From positions 36,564-100,563 of the forward strand of contig CASEYJ010000007.1 of the NCBI GenBank assembly GCA_949292175.1: a stretch of DNA of 64,000 nt. Direction: 5' to 3'. Under the pieces are notes generated by a model. That model had not been told where the DNA came from. It ran no database searches and worked only from the letters and a program-made list of their open reading frames with translations. Source of the DNA: an uncultured bacterium (GTDB lineage: Bacteria; Cyanobacteriota; Vampirovibrionia; Gastranaerophilales; Gastranaerophilaceae). The position numbers and the translations under genes are program-made. Below are positions 36,191-45,667 of this stretch, piece after piece (within the stretch, counting starts at the first letter, position 1; each line of letters opens with the position of its first letter).

Positions 36191-37840
36191 ATGAAAGTGT
36201 TACCATACGGAGTGTACAAACCAATTTTAAACTTTAAAGGGTCAACTGAAGATATTGTTAATGACCAGACTGAAAAAAAAGCTTTAAACAAAAACAATTT
36301 ATCAATTACCATCGAGGGAATTGCAGGCTCATTATCAATAGGAGCATTAATTTATAATGCTTCGCACGGCAAAAAAAGCGTTAAAACAGAAGAAGTAAAC
36401 GAAATTTTAAAAACATTTGGAAATGAAATAAAACAATTTGCCAAAGACATAAATTATCGAAAAGCACTACTCACTGGAATGAATATTGACCCGAATGATT
36501 ATGTAAGACTCAGACCAATTATAGGACCTGAAGAATACAAAAATATCGTAGTAAGTTTCTCAAGTGACGCAAAATACTATTCTCCAGGAGAAACTCTTAT
36601 TACCACTGAAAAAGACGGCTTCAACTTATCAGGAAAGCTAAATCATACATACAGAGCAAACCTTCATATGCACACAACCCACTCAGACGGCAAACTCTCA
36701 ATTAAAGAGTTATTAGATAAAGCCGCAGAATACGCAGATGAAACTGCAAATTACTTATCAAAAACTGCATACCCAAGAAGCAAACACGCACCATTTACAA
36801 TAGCAATTACAGACCACGACTCCGTAGAAGGGTGCAAGGAAGCTGTCCGCATAATAAATGAAAATCCTGAGAAATACAAAAATCTACGAGTAGTCTTGGG
36901 TTGTGAACTTACAGTCGAGAACAAAATGATTCCTGAAGCTCTCAAATCCCCAATTCCTATCCATATGTTGCTGCATGCAATAAACCCGTTTGACGAAAAC
37001 TTGAATAAATTTTTGAACAATACCAAAGTTGCAAGAGTAAGACTGACAAATAAAATGCTAAAAGAAGCTGCTGAAAAGATGCTTCCGGAATTTCCTAATA
37101 CAGCAAAAAAATTCCATTATGGAGATGCTGTTCCTCTTTCTCCGGTATTTCAACATAGAATTTTACACGTAGATTACGCATTAAAGGACTACCTGCAATT
37201 TAGAACAATCTATACAGAGTGCTTTGAAAATAACCCTGAGGTACAAAAACTTCTAAACGGCAAGTCTTTTGGCTCATACATTCTTCCAAAAACGAAATTC
37301 TTTGATGAAATTACCGAGAATTTTAACGGAGCTTACTGGAAAAAATATCTTGTAGCACTACAAAAGTATGCCTCTGAAGTACTTGGAATCACTGAAGAGT
37401 CTGCAAGAGAAATAGTCAAAACGTCTCCTAAACTTGAGCAAATGCTAAAAGAACTTGAAAAAATATCAAATGAGGCCAGTCCAAAACTTGATTTGGATAC
37501 TGCATATGTAAATATGGAAGATGCCATTAATCTGATAACAAATCAAGAGTACGGCTATATGAGCATTGCACATCCTGGCCTTACCGGAATTGGGGATTGC
37601 TTAAAAAATCCATCTGAAAGCCTAAAAGCAATGAACGATCTCTTTAAAACATTCAAAGAAAAGGGTAAAGATAGAGCAATCAGCACAGAAATTCACTACC
37701 ACTACTTTGGTTCAGCAGGAGCAAGCACTAACTGGCTGAACAGTATGAGAACATACGCTCTGCAAAACAACTTACTCCAAGGTGGCGGACTCGACACACA
37801 TGGAAAAAGTATCTTTTACTCATACAAAGATGCGCCCTAA
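36191..37840 (+). CDS. PHP-domain phosphoesterase-like protein
   Basis: This 549-residue protein has a PHP metal-dependent hydrolase domain from about 155. Motif 1 is NLHMHTTHSDGKLSI, motif 2 is AITDHDSVEG near 215, a Glu-containing GCELTVEN follows near 240, then HMLLHAINPF. The C-terminal metal motifs are SIAHPGLTG and EIHYHYFG, with a final GGGLDTHGKSIF. Residues 1-150 are a separate domain of unknown kind with one weak hydrophobic stretch (IEGIAGSLSIGALIY). The start carries KPILNFKGS, the short motif shared with neighbours. GAGAGGGG precedes the ATG. It is cotranscribed with the nucleotidyltransferase-like gene. The 3' end overlaps convergent tmk by four bases. Confidence 0.85.
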   Translation: MKVLPYGVYKPILNFKGSTEDIVNDQTEKKALNKNNLSITIEGIAGSLSIGALIYNASHGKKSVKTEEVNEILKTFGNEIKQFAKDINYRKALLTGMNIDPNDYVRLRPIIGPEEYKNIVVSFSSDAKYYSPGETLITTEKDGFNLSGKLNHTYRANLHMHTTHSDGKLSIKELLDKAAEYADETANYLSKTAYPRSKHAPFTIAITDHDSVEGCKEAVRIINENPEKYKNLRVVLGCELTVENKMIPEALKSPIPIHMLLHAINPFDENLNKFLNNTKVARVRLTNKMLKEAAEKMLPEFPNTAKKFHYGDAVPLSPVFQHRILHVDYALKDYLQFRTIYTECFENNPEVQKLLNGKSFGSYILPKTKFFDEITENFNGAYWKKYLVALQKYASEVLGITEESAREIVKTSPKLEQMLKELEKISNEASPKLDLDTAYVNMEDAINLITNQEYGYMSIAHPGLTGIGDCLKNPSESLKAMNDLFKTFKEKGKDRAISTEIHYHYFGSAGASTNWLNSMRTYALQNNLLQGGGLDTHGKSIFYSYKDAP

Positions 37841-38451
37841 TCTAAATCGTTAACAAGTTTTATAATATCTTTTTGAATTTCTTCAATAGAACGCATTCCG
37901 TTGACAACTTTTATTCTATCAGGTTCCATTTTAGCCATTGTTAAATAACCGTTACGAACAGAATTCAAGAAATCAACACCCTCTGATTCAATGCGGTCAG
38001 TGTCTTTTCCTAAACGAGAAAGAGAAGTCTGAACATCAATATCAATTACAATTGTCAAATCAGGAATACGATGTCTTGTAGCAATGCTGTTGAGCATGTT
38101 AATTTCTTCAATATCAAGACCTCTTCCATACCCTTGATAAGCAACAGTACTATCGGTATGCCTGTCACAAAGAACATACTTTCTGGCTTGAACCGCAGGA
38201 TTAACAATAGTTTCAATATTTTGAGCTCTATCAGCCAGAAACAAAAACATTTCACTCTGAGGTGAAACTTCACCCTCATAATGCAAAAGAAGCTCGCGAA
38301 TTTTTTCACCTAAACCCCTAGCTCCAGGTTCTCTTGTTTCAATTACAGGTACATCTTTAACATCTCTTAAATAATCTGCAAGCAAATCCATTTGAGTAGT
38401 TTTGCCACATCCGTCAATACCTTCAAAAGTTATAAAAAATCCTCTTTTCAT
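37837..38451 (-). CDS. tmk: Thymidylate kinase
   Basis: This enzyme phosphorylates dTMP to dTDP for DNA synthesis. The P-loop FEGIDGCGKTTQ is near residue 8, the DRX motif CDRHTDSTVAYQGYGRG near 90, and the LID region SLSRLGKDTDRIESEG near 140. The start is set at ATG 38451 (MKRGFFITFEG), giving 204 residues, the normal length. A longer frame adds 17 hydrophobic residues not found in the family. An AGGGG inside the end of tgt serves as ribosome site. tmk follows tgt by four bases. Confidence 0.95.
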   Translation of the reverse strand: MKRGFFITFEGIDGCGKTTQMDLLADYLRDVKDVPVIETREPGARGLGEKIRELLLHYEGEVSPQSEMFLFLADRAQNIETIVNPAVQARKYVLCDRHTDSTVAYQGYGRGLDIEEINMLNSIATRHRIPDLTIVIDIDVQTSLSRLGKDTDRIESEGVDFLNSVRNGYLTMAKMEPDRIKVVNGMRSIEEIQKDIIKLVNDLD

Positions 38452-38455
38452 AAAG

Positions 38456-39586
38456 TTAACCCCTAAATAATTTACTGTAATTATCGTTATAAAAATCACC
38501 AAATCTATCTTCTAAAATAGCCTGACGACATTTTTGAGAAAATTCAACCAAGAATTGAATATTATGAATAGAAAGTAAAGTTGCAGCAGTACTTTCCTGA
38601 CATCTGAAAAGATGTCTTATGTACGCCTTAGAATGATTTCTGCAAGCATAACAGTTACAACCTTCAACAAGCGGTGACGGATCATTCCAAAACTCTTTAT
38701 TTTTAATATTACGTTTTCCATTCCAAGTAAAGAACGAACCGTGACGAGCATTTCTGGTTGGTAAAACACAATCGAACATATCAATTCCACGTTTTATACC
38801 ATCCAACAAATCCTCAGGAGTGCCTACCCCCATAAGATAACGAGGCTTGTCACTAGGAAGGAGTGGTGCTGTAAACTCAACGAAGTGATTCATAATATCT
38901 TTTGTCTCACCTACACTCAACCCGCCAATTGCATAACCTACGGCATCGTATGAAGAAATAACTTTAGCACTCTCTTGTCTTAAATCATCATAAAACGCAC
39001 CCTGTACAATAGGGAACAAAGCTTGACGAGGATTAGTCTTTGCCTTAAAGCATCTTTCAAGCCATCTATGAGTTCTTTCCATAGCCTTTTTAGCGGTGTC
39101 ATAATCACAAGGGAACGGAGCACACTCATCGAAAGCCATAATTATATCGGCACCGATATCCTGTTGAATTTCCATCGAAACCTCAGGAGAAATAAAATGT
39201 TTTTTACCATCCTTAGGATCTCTGAATTCAACACCATCCTCTGTAATTTTTCTCAAATTTGAAAGTGAAAAAACTTGGAAACCACCTGAATCAGTAAGAA
39301 CAGGTTTATGCCAATTCATCCAAGAATGAATACCACCAAACTCTTTAATAAGCTTAGTTCCGGCACGCAAATACAAATGATAAGAATTTGCAAGCATAAT
39401 TTGCGCACCGGTATCCATAATCTGATCGGAAACAAGAGTTTTAACAGCAGAATTAGTACCCACAGGCATAAAAATCGGAGTATTAATAATGCCGTGAGGA
39501 GTAGTAAACACACCAGCTCTAGCACCAGTCTGCTTACAGACGTGAACTAATTCATAATTAAAATAATCTTTTTCCGTTTTATTCAC
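38456..39586 (-). CDS. tgt: tRNA-guanine transglycosylase
   Basis: This enzyme swaps guanine-34 for preQ1 in tRNAs with GUN anticodons. Motifs are the active-site VLTDSGGFQVFSL near 95, QQDIGADIIMAFDEC near 135, the nucleophile region GIDMFDCVLPTRNARHG near 270, and the zinc site CNCYACRNHSKAYIRHL near 312. At 376 residues it is full length. Together with queF at 23.9 kb it indicates queuosine modification. Its start codon overlaps the ndk stop by one base. Confidence 0.97.
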   Translation of the reverse strand: MNKTEKDYFNYELVHVCKQTGARAGVFTTPHGIINTPIFMPVGTNSAVKTLVSDQIMDTGAQIMLANSYHLYLRAGTKLIKEFGGIHSWMNWHKPVLTDSGGFQVFSLSNLRKITEDGVEFRDPKDGKKHFISPEVSMEIQQDIGADIIMAFDECAPFPCDYDTAKKAMERTHRWLERCFKAKTNPRQALFPIVQGAFYDDLRQESAKVISSYDAVGYAIGGLSVGETKDIMNHFVEFTAPLLPSDKPRYLMGVGTPEDLLDGIKRGIDMFDCVLPTRNARHGSFFTWNGKRNIKNKEFWNDPSPLVEGCNCYACRNHSKAYIRHLFRCQESTAATLLSIHNIQFLVEFSQKCRQAILEDRFGDFYNDNYSKLFRG

Positions 39587-40053
39587 TAATTCACACTTTC
39601 AATAACGATTTCCATCATATTTTTGTAATTAGTACAAAGTTCTTCAGGCTTGAAGTACAAATTAATTTCTCTTTCAGCACTTTCAACGCTGTCAGAACCG
39701 TGAATTACGTTGTAAGCTTTTAACTGACCATAATCTGCACGGATAGAACCTACATCAGCTTCGCAAGGATCAGTCGCACCCAATACGTGACGAATACCTT
39801 GAACAGCTTTATAACCTTGGAACACCATTGCAACGATAGGACCGCTTGTTATGTATTTTACAAGTTCAGGATAGAAAGGTTTGCCAAGGTGTTCAGCATA
39901 ATGTTTAGCAGCAAGTTCTTCTGTAACTTGAAGCATCTTCATACCTACAATCTTGTACCCTCTTTTTTCAAATCTTGCAATAATTTCGCCTATAAACCCT
40001 CTTTTAACTGCGTCAGGTTTAATTGCAACGAATGTTCTCTCTTCTGTGTACAT
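39586..40053 (-). CDS. ndk: Nucleoside diphosphate kinase
   Basis: This enzyme balances NTP and dNTP pools by phosphate transfer through an active-site His. The N-terminal [20 protein letters not shown] and the catalytic [16 protein letters not shown] (His near 117) are diagnostic. At 155 residues it is slightly longer than the 140-150 usual, with a C-terminal extension after CTNYKNM. ATGGAGG lies before the start. It leads the ndk-tgt-tmk operon, joining nucleotide supply and tRNA modification by position only. Confidence 0.97.
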   Translation of the reverse strand: MYTEERTFVAIKPDAVKRGFIGEIIARFEKRGYKIVGMKMLQVTEELAAKHYAEHLGKPFYPELVKYITSGPIVAMVFQGYKAVQGIRHVLGATDPCEADVGSIRADYGQLKAYNVIHGSDSVESAEREINLYFKPEELCTNYKNMMEIVIESVN

Positions 40054-40118
40054 TTTGTATTTCCTCCATTTTTCAAGTCTTTAAATTCATACTAACATAA
40101 ACACAACAAAATAACCAT

Positions 40119-41432
40119 TTATTGAGCCAGCATAAATCGTCTTATATATCTAAACAGCATTGACAACATTATAGAACACAATATGATAGCAGCAAACAAC
40201 AGTCCGAACCAAAATCCCATAATATTAAGGTGGTAACGGAATGCTAAAGTATATCCGAGAGGAATTGAAATTAACCAATAAGCAACAAAGTTTGCTATTA
40301 AGACAATTTTAGTCTTTTTCACACCTTTGAACACACCGGCAAGAGCTACCTGCAAACCGTCAAAAATCTGGAACACAGCCAAGACATACATAATTGGAAC
40401 ACTTATTTTCATCAAATTGGTATCATTAGTAAATAATCCAACAAGGAAATGAGGAAAACTTGAAAATACCATTGCACTCAAAAGCATAAAGCAAACGCAC
40501 ATAAATGTTCCAACTTTTGCGTATTTTCTTAAATCAATAAAATTAGAAGCTCCATTTGCAAAACCTACTTTTACTGCAATAGCATTAGAAATAGCCAAAG
40601 GCACCATAAATGATATAGTAGTCATTGTACATACAAGGTTTTGTGCAGCTGCATAAACCCCTGAAACTCTACCCATAATAATTGCAATAATATTAAACGC
40701 AATAAATTCTACAAGAATTGCAACAGAAATCGGCAACCCAATTTTCATCATCTGCCTATAATAATCCCAATCCTTGTGATTAGAAAATCTCATCAACTTA
40801 AAGCAATATATTAAAAGAGCAAATCCCATAAAATATCGAACAACAAAACTTGCAATAGCAAGTCCTACGACACCCAATGAAGGGATAGGCCCAAACCCAA
40901 ATACCAATACAACATTCAATCCAATATTTAAAAATACCGAAATAAATGTCACTAAATTAGGAAAAAATACAATTTCAAAAGCCTGTAAAAATTCCTTTAC
41001 AGCAGCATGAAGATATGCCCCAAATGTAGAAAAAGTCGTGATAAACATATATTCTTTTATCATCGGAACAAGCTTTGGTTCAAACTTCAAATGATCAATT
41101 ACAGGTAAAAACAACAATATCGCAATTAATACTAAAAATGCTAAAAGCATAGAAAAGCGTAAGGTTGGGAAAAAGTATTTTTTAGCAGACTTTTTCTCCC
41201 CACGATAATTAGAAAGCAAAGGCGACACACTAGAAATCAAACCGATACCAAAAGTCTGTATGCAATTAGTAATTGCGGTAGCGATACTAATTGCCGCAAG
41301 CGTATCCGTAGAGTGTCTTCCTGCGATTAGAACATCCCCCGCACCTATAAGAATAAACCCGAGGTTTCCCATGATTATTGGTAGGGCAATGTTCAAAAGC
41401 TCTTTAATATAATATTTTACATTCTGTGCCAT
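40119..41432 (-). CDS. MATE-family efflux transporter
   Basis: This cation/drug antiporter of the multidrug and toxic compound extrusion family has 437 residues and 12 predicted helices in two halves. The start pattern (ELLNIALPIIMGNLGFILIG, then ADVLIAGRHST-like GDVLIAGRHS) matches NorM/DinF-type MATEs. The substrate is unknown. The ATG lacks a ribosome site; TATAAT (41446-41441) stands eight bases upstream, so the mRNA is probably leaderless. A second, unrelated MATE gene is at the right end of the window. Confidence 0.93.
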   Translation of the reverse strand: MAQNVKYYIKELLNIALPIIMGNLGFILIGAGDVLIAGRHSTDTLAAISIATAITNCIQTFGIGLISSVSPLLSNYRGEKKSAKKYFFPTLRFSMLLAFLVLIAILLFLPVIDHLKFEPKLVPMIKEYMFITTFSTFGAYLHAAVKEFLQAFEIVFFPNLVTFISVFLNIGLNVVLVFGFGPIPSLGVVGLAIASFVVRYFMGFALLIYCFKLMRFSNHKDWDYYRQMMKIGLPISVAILVEFIAFNIIAIIMGRVSGVYAAAQNLVCTMTTISFMVPLAISNAIAVKVGFANGASNFIDLRKYAKVGTFMCVCFMLLSAMVFSSFPHFLVGLFTNDTNLMKISVPIMYVLAVFQIFDGLQVALAGVFKGVKKTKIVLIANFVAYWLISIPLGYTLAFRYHLNIMGFWFGLLFAAIILCSIMLSMLFRYIRRFMLAQ

Positions 41433-41471
41433 ATGAAACCATTATATAATAAACAAAAGGATAAAAACCTG

Positions 41472-42332
41472 TTAGTTAAATAAAATTAATATAGTTCCGC
41501 CAAGAACCATAATAACGCTTCCAATTAATTTTTTTCGAATCTGAGTTTCTTTAAAGAATTTCCACCCTAAAATAACGCTCAAAATCGTTGACAACTGAAA
41601 CAAAGCCAAGGAATAAGCGACATTCAGCCTTGCAAACACAAAATTTGTACAATACTGCATTAACCCCATCAAAATTATAACTAACAATAAACGAGAAAAT
41701 ATAAAATAACTTTTATGACATAACCTCTCGCGTCGAATACCTACTATCAAAGAGGTAAAAATCATACCAAACAAACTCCACAAGAAAAATGAAATTAAAA
41801 CATTGCTCTGTAAAATAACATTTTTTATAAAGACAGCTTCAATTGCCGTAAACACCAACGCGTAAATTCGATACCTTATATCATCACGCCTCAAAAGTTT
41901 AAAAGAAAAACCTTCCTCTTGAGTATCAAAAACAAAATAACTTCCAAAAACAATTAAAAAAACAGCCAAAACACCTAAAATAGATGGAATTTCTTTTAGC
42001 ATTACAATTCCAAAAAGCATTGCAACAACAGATTTATAAGCATTTATAGGACCAAGAACCGACAAATCACCCTGCCGAAGCGCCCGAACCAAATATGAAT
42101 TTCCTAACGCACCACAAATCCCGCCTAATATTGCATTTACCCATAAAGAAACACTAAAACTACCAAAATCAACACCCCAAACAAACGGTAAACAAAAAAT
42201 ACTAAGCCCTAAATACATTATAAAGTTAATTAAAAATGGACTAACACCCTCAGACGTCAACTGTTTTTGGTAAACATTTGCCATTGAATTACTAAATATC
42301 CTGAATATTACAGCTAAAGAAGTGATAATCAT
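41472..42332 (-). CDS. EamA/DMT-family transporter
   Basis: This drug/metabolite-type transporter has 286 residues forming ten helices in two EamA repeats (about 1-130 and 150-285). The half-repeat signatures are seen in ILGGICGALGNSYLVRALRQ, SVVAMLFGIVMLKE, and SLALFQLSTILSVILGWKFF. The substrate is unknown. The ATG has no ribosome site, but a TATTAT (42345-42340) lies seven bases upstream, again suggesting leaderless transcription. The MATE gene follows after 39 bases with its own -10 box. Confidence 0.9.
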   Translation of the reverse strand: MIITSLAVIFRIFSNSMANVYQKQLTSEGVSPFLINFIMYLGLSIFCLPFVWGVDFGSFSVSLWVNAILGGICGALGNSYLVRALRQGDLSVLGPINAYKSVVAMLFGIVMLKEIPSILGVLAVFLIVFGSYFVFDTQEEGFSFKLLRRDDIRYRIYALVFTAIEAVFIKNVILQSNVLISFFLWSLFGMIFTSLIVGIRRERLCHKSYFIFSRLLLVIILMGLMQYCTNFVFARLNVAYSLALFQLSTILSVILGWKFFKETQIRKKLIGSVIMVLGGTILILFN

Positions 42333-42463
42333 ACAAGATATAATAATACAAAATCAAATATCGGATTGTTACAAAAAAGATACATTCCCAACCATTTTGT
42401 CAAATCTACCAACACAAAAAACTTTACATAAACAAGGGGAATTTATACAGGAGGAATTTTAAT

Positions 42464-43027
42464 ATGGGGAATCCGGTACAAGTAAACACTAACAAAGTTT
42501 ATTTCACACTTGGTGCAAAATATGACAAAAAAACAGCAACCGTTCATACAAAAGACGGCATAACATACCATCAGTATGATAAAAACGGTGACGGGAAAGT
42601 CGACGAAATCAAAAAAGTTGGCAACAAAAAAGAATTCATATGGCAAGACAAAGATTACAACGGAACACTAGATAAAACAATTGAAACTTATTACGAAAAG
42701 AGTGCAAAAGCTCCGACAGAAAAAGAGTACTACAACTTATATCCGATAATTACAAGTGAAAATGATAAAAACCATACATTGTACAAACTGTACGATAAAA
42801 AAGGTTCTATTAGAGCAATGCAATGCTTACAATACGATTACGCAGTAGCTTGGGGCAAAGGAACAAATCCTCAAGGACAATCCTATGACATCAGATTATC
42901 TAAAAACTATACAAACAGAGGCACAGATGAAGATTTTAAAAATGCTGCTGCTGATAGAAAAATGATTGAAGATTATTTTGGTAACAATAATGAAGTTTTT
43001 GACAATTATCTAAATCTTTATTATTAA
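42464..43027 (+). CDS. Protein with EF-hand/thrombospondin-3-like calcium loops
   Basis: The 187 residues contain two D-x-N-x-D-G-like loops, YDKNGDGKVDEI near 44 and DKDYNGTLDK near 64, the spacing used by calcium-binding EF-hand, dockerin and type-3 repeats. They are set in a beta-rich N-terminal half. The C-terminal half has YKLYDKKGSIRAMQ and a helical end rich in Asn/Asp. There is no signal peptide or membrane helix. The family is not recognised. AGGAGG stands seven bases before the ATG, and a shared terminator follows. Confidence 0.7.
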   Translation: MGNPVQVNTNKVYFTLGAKYDKKTATVHTKDGITYHQYDKNGDGKVDEIKKVGNKKEFIWQDKDYNGTLDKTIETYYEKSAKAPTEKEYYNLYPIITSENDKNHTLYKLYDKKGSIRAMQCLQYDYAVAWGKGTNPQGQSYDIRLSKNYTNRGTDEDFKNAAADRKMIEDYFGNNNEVFDNYLNLYY

Positions 43028-43072
43028 AAACAATTTATATCTGCGAAACCAACTAGCCCAATACAGATATAA

Positions 43073-43099
43073 AAAAGGCGGGATTAAAACCCGCCTTTT
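43073..43099. terminator. Bidirectional terminator before accC
   Basis: AAAAGGCGGG and CCCGCCTTTT pair around ATTAAAA. It ends the EF-hand-like gene (plus) and the accB-accC transcript (minus). Confidence 0.87.
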
Positions 43100-43105
43100 A
43101 AATTC

Positions 43106-44458
43106 TTATTTTTTACCTTTTCTTTTGTAGAAATCTTCAATGAAACTTGTATTAAAGTTTCCACTCATAAAGACTTCATCCTCAATAATTTCCTGATGGA
43201 ATGGAATTGTTGTTTCGATACCTGTAATAACGTACTCTTTCAAAGCTCTGTACATTCTACGACGAGCTTCGTTTCTGGTTCTACCCCAACAAATCAATTT
43301 ACCAATCATTGAATCGTAATAAGGTGGAATTTTATAATCTTGGTATGCGTGAGAATCAACCCTTACACCGAAACCACCCGGAGTAACATACCCTGTAATT
43401 TCACCCGGATTAGGCATAAAGTCTTTTTCGGGATTTTCAGCATTAATACGACATTCAATTGCGTGACCTCTAAGTACGATATCATCCTGAGTGAAATCTA
43501 ACTTTTCACCAGCAGCAACCATAATTTGTTCTCTAACCAAATCAATGTTAGAAATCATTTCAGTTACACAGTGCTCAACTTGAATACGGGTATTCATTTC
43601 CATAAAGTACCATTTACCGTCATGATCAAGCAAGAATTCGCAAGTTCCTGCACCTTCATACTTAATAGCCTTAGCTGCTCTTACTGCAGCTGCACCCATC
43701 TCTTGACGAGTTTTTTCGTCAATAGCAGGTGACGGAGCTTCCTCTAACAATTTTTGGTGACGACGTTGAATAGAGCAATCTCTTTCTCCTAAGTGAACGA
43801 CATTACCATATTGGTCAGCCAAAATTTGTACTTCAATGTGACGAGGGTTTTCCAAATATTTTTCAGCATAAACATCAGGGTTTCCAAAGAAATTCTGAGC
43901 TTCTGATTGACACAAATTCATGTTATCTTCAACATCAGCATCAGAACGACATATTCTCATCCCTTTACCACCACCACCGGCAGTAGCTTTCAAAATAATC
44001 GGATAACCTACTTTTGCAGCAAAAGCTTTTACTTCAGCTGGAGTTTTCAAAATTCCGGTTCCAGGAGTAACAGGTACATCATTATCAATCATTGTCTGAC
44101 GAGCAGTAGCCTTATCTCCCATTTTTCTCATAGCATCAGCTGTTGGTCCGATAAATTTTATACCCTGCTTTTCACAAATCTCAGCAAAATCAGCTCTTTC
44201 TGACATAAATCCGTAACCAGGGTGAATTGCATCAGCACCTGAAACATCAGCTGCAGCCATAATTGCAGGAATACTCAAATAACTTTTTGAGCTTGAAGCA
44301 GGTCCTATACAATAAGCCTCAGTTGCAAGTCTTACGTGAAGAGAATTTGCATCAGCTTGTGAATAAATAGCAACTGTTGGAATACCAATTTCTCTGCACG
44401 CTCTAATAATTCTTACAGCTATTTCGCCTCTGTTGGCGATTAAAACTTTTCTAAACAT
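43106..44458 (-). CDS. accC: Acetyl-CoA carboxylase biotin carboxylase subunit
   Basis: This ATP-grasp enzyme carboxylates biotin on AccB in the first step of fatty-acid synthesis. Motifs are the N-terminal [20 protein letters not shown], the Gly-rich loop [13 protein letters not shown] near 160, [21 protein letters not shown] (split, near 228), [13 protein letters not shown] near 288, and the C-terminal [10 protein letters not shown]. At 450 residues it is full length. AGGGA precedes the ATG. It follows accB, separated by a hairpin. Confidence 0.97.
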   Translation of the reverse strand: MFRKVLIANRGEIAVRIIRACREIGIPTVAIYSQADANSLHVRLATEAYCIGPASSSKSYLSIPAIMAAADVSGADAIHPGYGFMSERADFAEICEKQGIKFIGPTADAMRKMGDKATARQTMIDNDVPVTPGTGILKTPAEVKAFAAKVGYPIILKATAGGGGKGMRICRSDADVEDNMNLCQSEAQNFFGNPDVYAEKYLENPRHIEVQILADQYGNVVHLGERDCSIQRRHQKLLEEAPSPAIDEKTRQEMGAAAVRAAKAIKYEGAGTCEFLLDHDGKWYFMEMNTRIQVEHCVTEMISNIDLVREQIMVAAGEKLDFTQDDIVLRGHAIECRINAENPEKDFMPNPGEITGYVTPGGFGVRVDSHAYQDYKIPPYYDSMIGKLICWGRTRNEARRRMYRALKEYVITGIETTIPFHQEIIEDEVFMSGNFNTSFIEDFYKRKGKK

Positions 44459-44482
44459 AATACTCTATCCCTAATATATAAT

Positions 44483-44509
44483 AAGAGAAGAGTATAAAAC
44501 TCTTCTCTT
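44483..44509 (-). promoter_or_regulatory. Hairpin between accB and accC
   Basis: AAGAGAAGAGT and ACTCTTCTCTT form an 11-base stem with an ATAAA loop. On the minus strand no long T run follows (ATTATATATT), so it looks more like a processing or mRNA-stability element, or a weak partial terminator, than a full terminator. Confidence 0.55.
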
Positions 44510-44523
44510 TATACTTCCTTAAC

Positions 44524-44988
44524 CTATTCTTCTATATACATTAAAACTTGACCGAATTCAACAGGCTGACCGTCTTTAACACAAACTTCAACAACCTTAC
44601 CTGAAACTTCGGCTTCAATTTCGTTCATAAGCTTCATTGCTTCGATAATACAAAGTTTATCGCCTTTAGCAACTGACTTTCCAACTTCAACAAATGGCTG
44701 AGCATCCGGAGAAGGTGCTGAATAGAAAACACCAACCATCGGAGATGTAACAGGTGTACCTTTTTTCACTTCAGCTTTCGGTGCTTTTGGAGCTTCTGCA
44801 GCTTGTGGCGCAGCCTGAGGAGCTGCTGCTTGAACAGAAACAGGAGCTGCAACTGCAGCACCGGCAGCCACTACAACTTCTTTTCTGATTGTAATAGCTT
44901 GTTCGCCGTCTTCCAAAGAAATTTCAGTTAAATCTTTGTCAGCTATAATTTGTGCAAGTTTTTCAATATATTCAATATCAAATTTCAT
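44524..44988 (-). CDS. accB: Biotin carboxyl carrier protein of acetyl-CoA carboxylase
   Basis: This small carrier holds biotin on the lysine of [17 protein letters not shown] near residue 118. The N-terminal helical part ([20 protein letters not shown]) leads to an Ala/Pro linker (about 38-75) and the barrel-shaped biotinyl domain (about 78-154). The linker is Ala/Gln/Pro-rich ([20 protein letters not shown]). At 154 residues the length is typical. AAGG lies before the start. It stands between efp and accC, the order common in cyanobacteria. Confidence 0.96.
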   Translation of the reverse strand: MKFDIEYIEKLAQIIADKDLTEISLEDGEQAITIRKEVVVAAGAAVAAPVSVQAAAPQAAPQAAEAPKAPKAEVKKGTPVTSPMVGVFYSAPSPDAQPFVEVGKSVAKGDKLCIIEAMKLMNEIEAEVSGKVVEVCVKDGQPVEFGQVLMYIEE

Positions 44989-45022
44989 TTTCTATGACCT
45001 TTCTTAAAAAACTTAATCCTGA

Positions 45023-45580
45023 TTATGCTCTATCAAGATATTCATTTGTTCTGGTGTCGACTCTAATTTTATCACCATTTGAAATAAAGAACGGAACGTT
45101 AACAACAGCACCAGTTTCCAATGTAGCAGGTTTTGTTCCGCCTTGAGCTGTATTTCCCTTTTCAGAAGGTGGAGTGTCAGTAACTTCTAATACAACGTGA
45201 GCAGGAATATCAACACCGATAATCTTACCATCGTGCATTAATACTTGAACTACCATATTTTCTTTCATGTATTTTACGCCGTCACCAACCTGGTCACCAG
45301 TAACTTGCAATTGTTCATAAGTTTCCATATCCATCATTACAAACTCAGAACCTTCTTTATATAAGTATTGCATTTCACGTCTATCAAGAGTAGCTTTACC
45401 AACTTTTTCACCTGCACGGAAAGTTTTTTCTACAACTTGACCAGTCTCAACGTTTTTCAATTTTGTTCTAACAAAAGCTGCGCCTTTACCCGGTTTTACG
45501 TGTAAAAACTCAACAACAGACCATAGTCCGTTATCTAATTCTAGCGTCAAGCCTGTTTTTAAGTCGTTTACTGATATCAT
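45023..45580 (-). CDS. efp: Translation elongation factor P
   Basis: This factor helps ribosomes through polyproline stretches. All three beta-barrel domains are present in 185 residues. The conserved loop HVKPGKGAAFVRT (Lys near 34) leads domain I. The signature motif in domain II is GVDIPAHVVLEVTDTPPSEKGNT, cut here as IPAHVVLEV and TDTPPSEKGNT, and the C-terminal GDKIRVDTRTNEYLDRA closes it. The lysine may be modified or not. AGGGGAAAC precedes the ATG. accB follows 34 bases on. Confidence 0.97.
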   Translation of the reverse strand: MISVNDLKTGLTLELDNGLWSVVEFLHVKPGKGAAFVRTKLKNVETGQVVEKTFRAGEKVGKATLDRREMQYLYKEGSEFVMMDMETYEQLQVTGDQVGDGVKYMKENMVVQVLMHDGKIIGVDIPAHVVLEVTDTPPSEKGNTAQGGTKPATLETGAVVNVPFFISNGDKIRVDTRTNEYLDRA

Positions 45581-45667
45581 ATTGTTTCCCCTATTTTAAA
45601 TAATACTCATACTTGTATGTTGAGTTTACCATAAAAACAACATTTTTCCAAGTTTATTTACGAATTG

